The notes beneath the pieces are model-generated. The model worked only from the letters and a program-made list of their open reading frames with translations, was not told where the DNA came from and did no database searches. The translations under genes and the position numbers were made by a program. Shown piece after piece: positions 25,910 through 36,169 of a stretch of DNA of 64,000 nt (positions are counted from its first letter, which is position 1; the number at the start of each line of letters is the position of its first letter). Where the stretch lies: assembly GCA_001600455.1 (NCBI GenBank), contig BCKC01000005.1, positions 3,844,001-3,908,000 of the forward strand, written 5' to 3'. The stretch is from Endocalyx cinctus. Lineage: Eukaryota; Ascomycota; Sordariomycetes; Amphisphaeriales; Apiosporaceae.

Positions 25910-27396
25910 TTAAGAACTAAGGAGGTGTTCGATAGCACCTTGTACGCTCCCACCACTTCGTCTCAAGGCCGCGACGTTTCTATCAAAGTCGTAAAAGCCC
26001 ATGTCGTTGAGTTGACGGAGCTGCTCGGCGTATCGCTCTTCCGGGGGTCGGTTGTCGGGTGGAGCCGCTGGCGCGCTTCCTGGCGCGCCTAACAGCGTCG
26101 ACAATTGCTGCATAACTTCTGGGCTCATGGGGGGTAGACCCCAAGGATTTGCGCCTGCGCCTGCGCCTTCATTACCACCGAGGCCGCCCAAACCACCGAG
26201 ACCGGCGCCAAACAGATTTCCAAAGGGGTTAGCCGGCGGGTTTGAAGCGCCTTGCGTGTTTCCTTGACCTTGTTGTTCGCCGCTCGTCGTCGTGTTGGCG
26301 CCCGGCTGCGCATCGGCCGATCCCGGAGTCGGGGTAGCGCCCGTGCTAGCAGCGCCGGGGCCACCGGTAAAGGGGTTGAAAAAGGCGCCGAAGGGGTTGG
26401 CAGCGTTACCACCTGCCGCGCCACCCTGCATACCGCCCCATAGAGATGGGTTAAGGAAGGGGTTAGCGGCGTTCTGGGGGCTGTTTCCGGGATTGGCAGC
26501 ATTGTTGTTTCCGGCTCCTGCCGCCGCATCGCCTGCGCCTGGTGTATTGTCGGTAACTCCGGGCATAGGAAAAGCATTTTGACGATCGGTACCTCCTCGC
26601 ATGAATCGCTGCATTCTAGCAGCCGTTCGCAAAGCTTCAGGGTTCGTCATCATGGAGCGAAAAAGCGGGGATCGAACTAATTCGCGTGCGTTGGGGTTGT
26701 TTCGTAGCATGGGGTTGGACTGAATCATCATGTCGAGGAATTGGTCGTTGTTCATCATCTCATTCATTTGCTGGGCAACGTGGGGGTTGCTAAGCATGTT
26801 GGCGAGTTGGTCCTCGTCCATGTTTGCGCCGACCATCTGGGCAGGAGCAATGAAGTTAGTCAAAGACGATCGGATATATTTATAGTATGGACTTAGTAGA
26901 CATCTATTTTACTAGGTGGGACAGGGTATTTATACGAAGAGAGTTTACTTACTCCACCATCGGGTCCAAACATGTCTGCGGAAGGTAAGTTATGTAGGCC
27001 GGCATATCTTGCGCCAGTCAGGCCGGCCAGAGGATTGTTGGCGGTACCGGCAGCCATGTTGGTAGGGATTTGGGGAGCTGCGGGTGCGTTGGAGGAGGAA
27101 GAGGAGGCAGGCGTGGGATTGGGATTACTGGCGGCACTCTTAACCAGGTGTAAAGTGTTTCCTGGCTTGATCTTGTAGGTACTCAAAGGTTCTTCGTTCT
27201 TCATTACTCGACCAGAGTAGATTAAGCGCTGTCTCTCAATGGGGATATCTTCAAAGTCAGATCCGGCTAGCTTGTTCTTTAAGTCGGCTACGGTGGCTGA
27301 TTCGGACATGGTGATAGTGTGTTGCTTGTCGCTGGCCGAAGTCTTGACCTTGAAGGTGACCTGAGGGTCGGAGGAACCCTCGGCAGAGTCAGCCAT
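25910..27396 (-). CDS. dsk2: DSK2/ubiquilin, UBL-UBA proteasome shuttle
   Basis: 456-residue ubiquilin that carries polyubiquitinated clients to the proteasome. Exon 1 is 26953-27396, the intron 26837-26952, exon 2 25910-26836. The ubiquitin-like domain spans residues ~14-88 (VADLKNKLAG... RLIYSGRVMKNEE... LHLVKS). The STI1-type chaperone-binding region is around 154-220 (DQLANMLSNPHVAQQMNEMM, then SPLFRSMMTNPEALR). A long Gly/Ala/Asn/Pro-rich linker follows, and the C-terminal UBA (~415-456) has the MGFYDFDRNVAALR helix and ends AIEHLLSS. Domain order UBL-STI1-UBA is diagnostic. The Met at 27396 is preferred because the upstream in-frame extension lacks conservation. It is convergent with VPS53. 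Confidence 0.95.
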
Positions 27397-28709
27397 CTCT
27401 GTCGGATAGGATATCTGACGGACGATTTCGTAGTAGAAAGATAGCTCAAGATAGATTAGACAAGACGCGTGCTCGTGCGGGCGAAGGTTTAAAAGATAAA
27501 AGACAATGAGAATATTTTGACTTTGTCCCTGGATAGTTAGATATCCTTCCCAAGTCGGAATTATTCGGAAGAAGAGGGAAGAAAACAATTCAGATTTGAT
27601 TGAGAAAGAACCGCAACGACAGGATAATTAGAAGATGGTGATAGATATAAGGTAGGTAGGTATTTGAATCAGTGAAAGTCACCTCGAGTGGATTTCATTT
27701 TAATTTGTTACTTGCCAGGAGAGCTGCGGTTAAGCCTTACTATTAGGCGATGTTGCCTGCTAATTTAGAGGGGCTGAGGGGTAATTCAAGGAACGATTAG
27801 TGACCTACTTACAGTGATAATTGGTAGGTTGGTTGATTGATCAAAGCTTCTGTCGGTATCTATTACTTTCTAAGGTTTATTATCTGTACTAATGCGCCTA
27901 TAAGAAAACCCTTGTTATATGCATGCATCTCTCTTATCAGCTTACACGTACAAGTACTCCATACAGTCAACAGTTCAAAAATAAACATGATAGAAGGAAT
28001 ATATGACCGACCTAATTATCAATCAATTACCTACGGCTGCTAGGTTAGGCAGGATAGGCTAGGTAAGTACTTACTGAATTATCATGAAGAAGAGATATCG
28101 TATTCTTCACAAATCTAAGTACTTAAGTCCATACTCCGTACTCCGTAGATACCAAAATAAATACTCCTTACTCATAGTAACTAAGGTTAGATACTTACTA
28201 GGCTACTAAGTATCTAGGCAGCTACCTAAGGCAGTGTAGGTACCTACCTGCCTACCTACCTAGGTAGGTACTTATGTACTACCTAGGTAAGTACTTATTA
28301 GATACTTACAAGTAGAACAGTATATCCATACCGGTATCGTTGTGTACTCATCACCTGGGCATAGATCTAAATGATAACTGAAATAATATTCTGGAAATAT
28401 TATTATATACCTACCTCATAAATAGCAGTTATTTAATATACCTGGTATATGTCGTGTTTAGTGTAGAGTCGACCTGAAAAGAGTAAAGTAGTAAATTGAC
28501 CAATGACCCTCGGGAACATTCTACCGAGGCAAACCAACCTGTCAACCTAGGAGCGTACTCAGTATTCCAGGGTTCACTCAACTATACCAAATCAAATCAT
28601 CATTGCAATCAACTCAACTTCGTGCTATTCTGATTTCTTATTCATATATCTTTAATCTAGATATCATACATTTTCAACTGGCTTAGTACAATAAATAGAA
28701 GACGAAAGA
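27397..28709. other. Intergenic, divergent promoters, motif-dense
   Basis: Separates DSK2 and the quinone oxidoreductase. It contains a TACTCCGTACTCCGTA double word at 28131-28148 and the strongest palindrome cluster of the window (28231-28310). No gene is recognised. Confidence 0.6.
28231..28310. repeat. TACCTAGGTA palindrome cluster
   Basis: Tightly packed CCTACC/GGTAGG words, including a perfect 18-bp palindrome at 28253-28270 and a second CTACCTAGGTA near 28280. It may extrude as a cruciform. The same words recur in at least five other intergenic regions of this window. Confidence 0.8.
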
Positions 28710-29892
28710 ATGCGTGGTATTCAAGTTGCAGAATATGTCAAGGTAAGGAAGATACCTATAGATGATATATATATACATCTCCTCTCACCAACTCACTAAC
28801 ACATTTCATAAAAAAAAAAAAAAAAAAGGGCCCGAAAGAGCTCCAAGTAACGGACCTTCCGGATCCCAAACCAGGTCCGAATGAGTATCTAATCGAGGTC
28901 CATGCCGCCGCCACCAATTTCTTTGATATTTTACAGATACAGGGGAAATATCAAAACCAACCTCGTAAAAAACCACCTTTTACATACCTGACTTGCCGTC
29001 CTTTTTTCTCCCCCGCCGTGCTAACGTGACTAAATTCAAACGAAAATAAGCATTCCCGTGGATCTCCGGCGCCGAATTCGCCGGTATCGTGCTATCCACC
29101 CCATCATCCGTAACAAACCCGCGCTTCCCGATCGGCAGCCGCGTCTTCGGCGCCAGCCAGGGCGCGTACGCCACCAAAGTCCTAGCCCAGGAGGAATCCC
29201 TGCTGCCGGTACCGGACGGGTGGTCCTTCGTCGACGCGGCGGGGCTCTTCGTGACGGCCCCGACGTCGTACGGAGCGCTGGTATTACGCGCCGAGATCAA
29301 GCCCGGCGACTGGGTCCTCGTCCACGCCGCGGCGGGAGGGGTCGGCTTGGCCGCCGTGCAGGTCGCCAAAGCGTTCGGCGCGACCGTCGTCGCGACGGCC
29401 GGGACCGAGCGTAAGCTCGAGGTCGCTAAGGCGTACGGGGCCGACCACGTGCTCGACTACCGGGACGAGAAGTGGCCCGACGCCGTGAAGAAGCTGACCC
29501 CGAAGGGACGCGGCGTCGATATCGTCTACGACCCCGTCGGTCTGGTGGACAAGTCGACCAAGTGCATCGCCTGGAACGGGCGGATCCTCGTGGTGGGGTT
29601 CGCGGCCGGAAGCATCGAGAAGGTGGCCATGAACAAGGTGCTGCTGAAGAACATCTCGCTCGTCGGTATCCACTGGGGCGCTTATTCCAAGTTTGAGAGG
29701 CAGAGTATTCCGGTTGTCTGGAAAGGTATCCAGAAGTTGATTGCCGAGGGCAAGTTCAAAGGCACCGTATTTACCGACAAGGAATTCGTCGGTCTCGAAA
29801 GCGTGCCCGACGCCTTGCTGGCGTTAGGAGCTAGAGAATCGTGGGGAAAGGTGGTGGTGAAGGTTCCACAATCCGGCGAGAGCAAGTTATAA
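28710..29892 (+). CDS. Quinone oxidoreductase-like MDR family protein
   Basis: 336-residue NADPH-dependent medium-chain reductase of the zeta-crystallin/QOR type, probably cytosolic. Exons are 28710-28742, 28829-28964 and 29051-29892, closing in frame. The N-terminal GroES-like fold shows DPKPGPNEYLIEVHAAATNFFD; the substrate-side FPWISGAEFAGIV is rebuilt across intron 2. The Rossmann signature is AAAGGVGLAAVQVAKAFGA, and the ATVVATAGTERKLEVAKAYGAD and DYRDEKW stretches follow. Zinc-binding cysteines of alcohol dehydrogenases are absent. Introns 1 and 2 are short; intron 1 ends in 18 A directly before its G, and intron 2 has an AAG acceptor. Exon 3 up to ~29690 is far more GC-rich than the flanks, after which codon use relaxes. 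The stop codon is 170 nt from the convergent MBL gene. Confidence 0.9.
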
Positions 29893-30062
29893 GATGAAGT
29901 GCCGATACGTGTACGACTACGGAAAATCGACTGCGTTTGAATAGTACCTTCTATATCGCTACATATATACATATATACATACATACATCCGAGGGCAGAA
30001 ACTGGTTATTAAATATCGTTTCGTATTAGAATTGAGTTGAATAAAACCAAAGTCGCACAAGA

Positions 30063-31004
30063 TCAATTGATTGTTTCCTTCAGAAACGCATGACCGCTAT
30101 ACCCCATGAACTTAACCTGAATCTGCATACTGTCGAGCACTCGCTTCCTCATCTCCTTTACGGATCCGAAAATATCCACCTTGACAAAGGCGCCGTGTGT
30201 ACTTTCGAATTCGTGATTCTTTAGTATATTCCACATGTTCTCGACCACGTCCGGGGATAAGGGTATCATATTGGGGATGCTCCACATGAAGACAAAACTA
30301 TTCATGCCTTCGGGTCTCGAGCGAGGGTCGCCTACGGCGTCGGTATCCCAGCTTCCCAGCCCCGACGGCGTGGTCACCAGGGTGTCGGCGATGAGGAGAC
30401 GTTTTTCGTAGAGCAAGACGAGCGAACCGGGGAAATGACCGCCCAGCTTGAGAATCTTGACGCCGGCGTCCTTCTTTCCGTCGATCTCCAAGTCAAGCTC
30501 CGTCTGCTCGACGAACCGCTGGTAGGTTTCGTCGCGTTGCGCCAACCACCGCTTATCCTCCGCGGCCAGGTATACGGGACAGTCGAAAGCGCGAGCCCAT
30601 TCCAGATGGGTTGAATAATAGTGGGGGTGGCTGATGACTACGGCTTTCAGGCCGCCCAATTCGTTGATCTTGTTCACGGTAGCGTCGTCTAGCACGGTGA
30701 TGCAATCCCAGAGAATGTTTCCTAAAGGGGTCTGAACGAAGATGGCGCGCTGGCCGATGCCGACTTTAGGCTCGGTCACGATGGACTGCAATTTCCCTTC
30801 CGATCGCGGCACGGGCGTCCAGACGTTCTTGTGGGAACCGGAACGGAGGACCGAAAGCGATGTAAAGGCTTGTCCCGTAGGGGGTGTGAATTGCCGCGGG
30901 TCATCGCATATAAAACAAGTTTTCAAAGCTTGCGCGTCATCCGTGGGGAACTGGGTGCCGCACGCGGTACAGATAAGCCAGCAGGCCGTGGTATCGGAAG
31001 CCAT
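30063..31004 (-). CDS. MBL-fold protein with N-terminal zinc ribbon
   Basis: Intronless 313-residue protein. Residues 12-33 hold two CxxC pairs (CTAC and CFIC), a small rubredoxin/zinc-ribbon-like knuckle. The metallo-beta-lactamase fold follows: PLGNILWDC, then the metal loop SHPHYYSTH with H126, H128 and H133, then H190 in KLGGHFPGS and D207 in LLIADTLV. Relative to the standard HxHxDH motif the Asp position is not conserved (HPHYYSTH, with an altered spacing), so metal number or activity may differ from hydrolases such as glyoxalase II. Similar proteins are common in fungi and bacteria and lack an assigned substrate. No signal peptide is seen. Convergent with the oxidoreductase. Confidence 0.85.
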   Translation of the reverse strand: MASDTTACWLICTACGTQFPTDDAQALKTCFICDDPRQFTPPTGQAFTSLSVLRSGSHKNVWTPVPRSEGKLQSIVTEPKVGIGQRAIFVQTPLGNILWDCITVLDDATVNKINELGGLKAVVISHPHYYSTHLEWARAFDCPVYLAAEDKRWLAQRDETYQRFVEQTELDLEIDGKKDAGVKILKLGGHFPGSLVLLYEKRLLIADTLVTTPSGLGSWDTDAVGDPRSRPEGMNSFVFMWSIPNMIPLSPDVVENMWNILKNHEFESTHGAFVKVDIFGSVKEMRKRVLDSMQIQVKFMGYSGHAFLKETIN

Positions 31005-32339
31005 GATAAGATTTAGGATTAGCTAAAGGAGTTGTTTACAGAGGGGGGATTGTAGTTCACGATGAAGTAGTACAAGCCAGGTTATGAAGGTTAGTTCCAA
31101 GCTTGTAGATTAATTATGACGTGAAGCGATCGAGGCTTCTTGTGAGACTTTACTTATGTATAATTATTTTCATAAATACTCAAGGGAGGAATTCACACAT
31201 CCAAAGTTTCAACGTCAGATAAATATAGATTTAAGTTGGCGTATCATAGATACATAATATACGAGTAGTAACAATATCGGAGCTCATCCTTTTTCTCTTT
31301 TTCTTTTTGTTCTTCTCCTTCTCTTATACCGTACATATAAGTTATCTTAGGAGTGGGGGGAATTGTGGTACGAGAGAAAGAAGACGAGGTGGGTGGGGGA
31401 GGGTGGGTATAAGGGTAAAGGTTCTGAGCTACCTAGCTGCGTAGTATGTAGTACTTGAATTCAATAAGACAAACAAATTACTGAACAAATACCATATGAT
31501 TCAGAAAAACAGATTCGATAGCTCATAAAATGATTAAACGGTCAATTCAGTTATACCCGGTGAAAAGACTAGGTAGGTTACCTACAGAGTACTTAAGTAT
31601 AGTACAGATATATATAAACCCCAGTGGGGAAGTTCCAGCCGGTTATCAACGGTGTGAGATCGGGGGTGATATGTGATATACCATGTCAGCTATGTATACT
31701 TAAGTACAGAGTAGATATAATGGATCTAATGCGGATCTATATCTAGCTAAGTGACGGGACCCTCAAAGACCCAAAGCAGCCAAAAGGAAGGCCGATAAGT
31801 CTCTTCAAATCTTTCAAATCTCGGATGCGGGGAGTCATAGAAGCTATAGTGATACTTATAGCATGTACTATTTAGGCCTATCACCGCAAGTGACCAGCCA
31901 GCCCAGCTAAGGGTTTCAATCTAAAGGTATTAGGTTCATAAATACTTACTTAATACTTAATAGTAAATAGTAAATTGATTGATTGTTTTGTTTGTAGTTC
32001 TCATCTCATCTCGTAAAAGTACTTTACTTTTACTCGAAATACAATATCCACTCCGGTCCTACCTTTTATTAGATAAATTCGTTAAAGAGCGGTCCGTAAC
32101 TTTGTCGTTACCGTTCCTCTATTCATTCCGTACTCATACCTTCTCCGTCCTCTCTCTCTCTCTCTCCCTCTCTCCCTCTCTCTTATTTGATACGATTTAA
32201 ATCTCTATTCAAGTAAAACCTCCTTCTTAGTCTCCTTAAGTGCTCATTTATTAGCACGTCATAGAATCATAATACTACCTACGCAGTCCCATCCAAGTTA
32301 AGTTTTATAGATTAACGCCATAAAACTATACGATACACA
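31005..32339. other. Intergenic, divergent promoters of MBL gene and amidase
   Basis: Contains a GTAC/CTTAAG/TAGGTAGGTTACCTA cluster at 31565-31600 and a C/T-only tract at ~32151-32182, about 160 nt upstream of the amidase start, typical of fungal promoters. No gene is recognised. Confidence 0.6.
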
Positions 32340-34202
32340 ATGGTTTTCTTTCTAGATTATCTTCAACACAAAAAGGATTGGTGAGTGATATTTACCATGT
32401 CTACTTCTCATCTCACTTCACTCGCCCCCCCCTGCCCTCCCCCGAGCTCCCTTATCACCTCTTATCTAATTTAATTTAGACTAATATCGACGCAGTAAAT
32501 TCAAGCAGGATGAGAGAGCCACCCGAATTGGGTTATTATCCCATTATCGTGGGCCCTTCACCGCTCTAGACCGGGAAATCGTTGACAAACCAATTGAGGA
32601 GCTGGTGGAGGATGTTCATACCGGCAAACTTGAACCCGAGCATCTTCTCCGGACTTACGGGAAAATCGCACTCAAAGCTCACGACAAGACTAATTGTCTC
32701 ACCGAGGTTATGATCTCCTCTGCCGAAGAATGGATCGACGACGGTTCTATCAACTTGAAAGGTCCGCTGGCCGGTATTCCCGTCAGTTTAAAGGATACCA
32801 TAAACGTCGGTGGCTACGACTCGACCGTGGGGTACAGTAGCTTTGTCGGTAACAAGCAATCCCGAGACGGCCCCACCGTAAGATTACTGAAAGACGCCGG
32901 AGCCGTACCCTACGTCAAGACGAACCTGCCCATCACCCTACTCAGCTTCGAGTCCACCAACGACGTTTGGGGACGATGCAGCAATCCGCACAATACCAAA
33001 TACTCGCCAGGTGGTTCTACCGGTGGCGAGGGCGCGTTGCTGGCCATGGGTGGGAGAATCGGTATCGGCAGCGACGTAGCCGGTAGTGTCCGAGCCCCCG
33101 CCCACTTCTCCGGTATATATAGTCTACGATGCTCCACCGGTAGATGGCCCAAAGCCGGATTCGCTACCAGTATGCCCGGTCAGGAGGGCGTACCCAGCGT
33201 TTACAGCCCGATGACCCGCACCCTGAACGATCTCACCTACTTCACCCGCGCCGTGATCGGCATGAAGCCCTGGAAATACGACGGCACCGTCCACCCTTTG
33301 GCGTGGAGACCGGAAATCGAGAAGGAGTACGCCGCCAAGAAAAAGCTCCGAGTAGGCATCATGAGAACGGACGGCGTCGTAGATCCTAGTCCCGCTTGCC
33401 GAAGAGCGCTGGAAAAGACCGAGGCCGCGCTCAGGCTGGCCGGTCACGAGATCGTCGAGATCGACCCGCCTTCCCCCTACGAGGCCCTCTATCTCGGTGC
33501 TCACCTGTTGAACGCCGACGGGTGCCAGATGTTTAGGAGCTTCTTCCGCCCGGGAGAGTGGAACGACCCGGGAGCGTATCAGATGGAATGGCTCATGAAC
33601 CTCCCCACCCCGTTCAAGTATCTGTACTACCTTTGGGTTAAGTACGTGCGAAAAGACGACGTCTGGGCCGGCCTGGTTAAGGGGTGGCGAGCCAAATCGG
33701 CCTTCGAAAACTGGCAACTCGTCGCTAAGCGTGAAGCCTACCGTGTCAAGTGGTTCGAGTGGTGGAACCAAGCCGACGTTGACTTCTTGCTAACACCCCC
33801 GAATGCGACCCCCGCCGTCCCGCACGACGGGATGTACGATGCCGTGAGCAGCTGCGGTTATACCTTCCTCTTCAACGTTGTACGTGACCCTTTTTTATAC
33901 CCCTGATATCTAGATGGCCGACTAATCCCGATCGTCGTTAGCTCGATTACACCTGCGGTATCGTTCCCGTAACGCACGTCGACAAAGACCTAGATAAGCT
34001 GCCGGAATCTTTCAACATCAAGAAACTCAACGGTGTCGCGCAAGGCGCATATAAACTGTACGACGCCGAGGATATGCACGGTCTTCCGGTTGCAGTCCAG
34101 GTTGTCGGCAGGAGATTAGAGGAGGAGAAAGTCTTAGCGATCATGGAGAGGGTCGAAGATGCATTGGGTGATGATGCGTACGAGTTGCTTGACATCGATT
34201 AA
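32340..34202 (+). CDS. Acetamidase-type amidase (amidase signature family)
   Basis: 561-residue member of the amidase signature family, hydrolysing amides to acid plus ammonia; fungal relatives include acetamidase. Exons are 32340-32380, 32496-33879 and 33942-34202, phases consistent. The Ser-cisSer-Lys triad is readable: K113 in SLKDTINVGG, S188 in SPGGSTGGEGALL and S211 in DVAGSVRAP. The residue after the cis-Ser is Thr where most members have a second Ser, a conservative change. The C-terminal exon carries the LDYTCGIVPVT and HGLPVAVQVVGRRLEEEKVL blocks that complete the fold. No signal peptide, so intracellular nitrogen or detoxification use is inferred. No GATA-type control site was verified. 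Confidence 0.92.
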
Positions 34203-34860
34203 ATGTTTCCCAGCTCTGAAGTATAAACATGAGCCAAATTTGAAGCGAGGCGCTTGATATGTGAATCATGAATTATGCGGATACGGCAAACTCATTAGGA
34301 AGGGATTCAGAGTGGTATCTATGTATGTTAGCAAATTCAAACAGCAATTAAAGGCGTCGATACAACGCAATGAGAAATAAATTCTTGATATTCAATCAGT
34401 GAATCAGGACTAGCTTAAAAATAATAATAATATGTATATGACTTACTCGATCTTCGCTTTCCTAAACCTCTGTCATTTCGCAGTGGTATAAGTCCTTCTC
34501 CGACATCGGGGTACTAGACCCTCAACGGCGTGCTCAAGAGAGGCGGAGGATCCGCGTCGAGCCTTTAAGTATAAATAATAAAGTGTTCATTTCTCTTAAG
34601 ATTGCTTCGCATGATTCATTAGTCATTCGATAAACAGTACATCAGACTTCTTATGAAACCTTTCTCGCAAGTGTCAGCAAGTTACAAGAGCCCATAATCC
34701 AGGAGAATCGTCAGCAACTACCCTGAAATATAAAGCAACGACTCATATCTCTGTCTTTATAACATTACATTTTTCAATAAGTTATATCATAATTTCTGTT
34801 ATATATGTTTGATTCCCTCTTATTCAATTAATCGATTTGGATAACTCGTCAACAACAAAT
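34203..34860. other. Intergenic, nothing recognised
   Basis: AT-rich spacer between the amidase and the next tandem gene; holds the promoter of the small methyltransferase. No repeats or RNA are seen. Confidence 0.6.
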
Positions 34861-36059
34861 ATGGCTGAGGAAAAGAAGGATAACTGGTCAACGGAGGTTA
34901 GTTGCTGATTTACGTACACATTAAAAAACGCGATCGAAATCTTGATAATTCTGCTTCTCACACTATATCTGCTGCAGAAATACCAACATTCGGCTTCGTT
35001 CGTACCGAAACTAGCGACCAAGGTTATGGGTTGGTTAGACCCGCAGCCTGACGATACAATTTTGGATATCGGTTGCGGTGGTGCGTTTTACTACCCCCTT
35101 TTCCGTTTGCTGCATGAGTAAATATAAAGGTTGAAAAAAGAAAAAAAAAAAAACACTAACTCTACGTTGAACGAGGTGAAAGATGGTGTACTAAACCTGC
35201 AAATACACCCTGTTCTCTCCCGCGGTAAGGGATCTATTCACGGTATTGACGACTCACCGGCTATGATTTCGGCTGCGAAGGAGGCAGCCGAGAAGGCCGG
35301 GGCGAGCACATGCACTTTTGAAGGTTTGTGCTTCTATACGAAAAAAAAAAGGACATTGATACCTACTAAACGAAACAGTCATCGACGCCCTAAAGCTCAC
35401 CTCTTATCCGCTCTTGCAGAAAGCAAGTTTCGACAAGGTCTTCTCGAACGCAGCTATGCATTGGATCCTTGGGGGACCTAACCTACCACACTCGACACGC
35501 AAGGAATTCTTTCTCGGTGTTCGGGACGCCTTGAAGCCCGGCGGCACTTTCGTTTTCGAGATGGGCGGGCTGGGAAATGTGGCGGAGATGCGGGGGGCGC
35601 TTTTGAGTTCGTTTCCCTCACTCCTCCCCACCCCCCCCTTTTTTTTTACTTTGAAAAGTAACGTTAGCGTTGAGAAGAATAAACTGACATCGTACGAACT
35701 AAGTGGCACTTGCCCGTCGCTTGGACAACTCGGTCGTCGCGGCTTTAAATTACGATCCCTGGTTCTTCCCGGACGAAGAGTGGATGCGTTCGATGCTCGA
35801 GAAGGAAATCGGCGGGTTCGTCATCGAGAAAATCGAGCGCGAGTATCGCCCCACGCGGGCGGACGCCGGCGGCGTCGAGGGCTGGGTGAGGTTGTTCGGG
35901 GCTCCGTTCCTAGAAGCATTTCCGGATGGCGGCACGGAGAAAGAAGAGTGCGTAAAGGAGGTGGTGGATGTGTTGAATGTAGTGTGTAAGGGTGTAGGTA
36001 GCGATGCCGGGTGGAATTTGGGCTACGTGAGGTTGAGAGCTTGTGCTAGGAAGCTGTGA
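34861..36059 (+). CDS. Small SAM-dependent methyltransferase
   Basis: 287-residue class I methyltransferase resembling trans-aconitate methyltransferase/Methyltransf_25 proteins. Five exons: 34861-34896, 34978-35080, 35183-35323, 35379-35606 and 35704-36059, closing in frame. Motif I is LDIGCGDG at 41-48, rebuilt across intron 2; IHGIDDSPAMI is motif II. FDKVFSNAAMHWI and LKPGGTFVFEMGG are motifs IV-VI. The last third (ALNYDPWFFPDEEWM... GGFVIEKIEREYRPT) is the substrate cap of this subfamily. The last intron has the donor GTTCGT and contains the C/T-rich stretch that otherwise gives a false extension. Substrate unknown; the neighbours do not help. It ends only 110 nt from the convergent sedolisin stop. 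Confidence 0.87.
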
Positions 36060-36169
36060 ATGGCAAGCAGCGAGAATGTAAGTAATGCTGGGCAAAAAAA
36101 AAAAAATGAATATCTAGCAGTTTATTATATCCTATATACGTATTTATATACGATTACATTTATCCTCCT

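Noticed and set aside
28231..28310. CRISPR-like or transposon-terminal repeat
   Set aside because: The repeats are short, palindromic and unevenly spaced, with no spacers, transposase or target-site duplication; the genome is eukaryotic.
33124..33771. 215-codon minus-strand frame inside the amidase
   Set aside because: Shadow frame caused by GC-ending codons; the amidase triad is on the plus strand.
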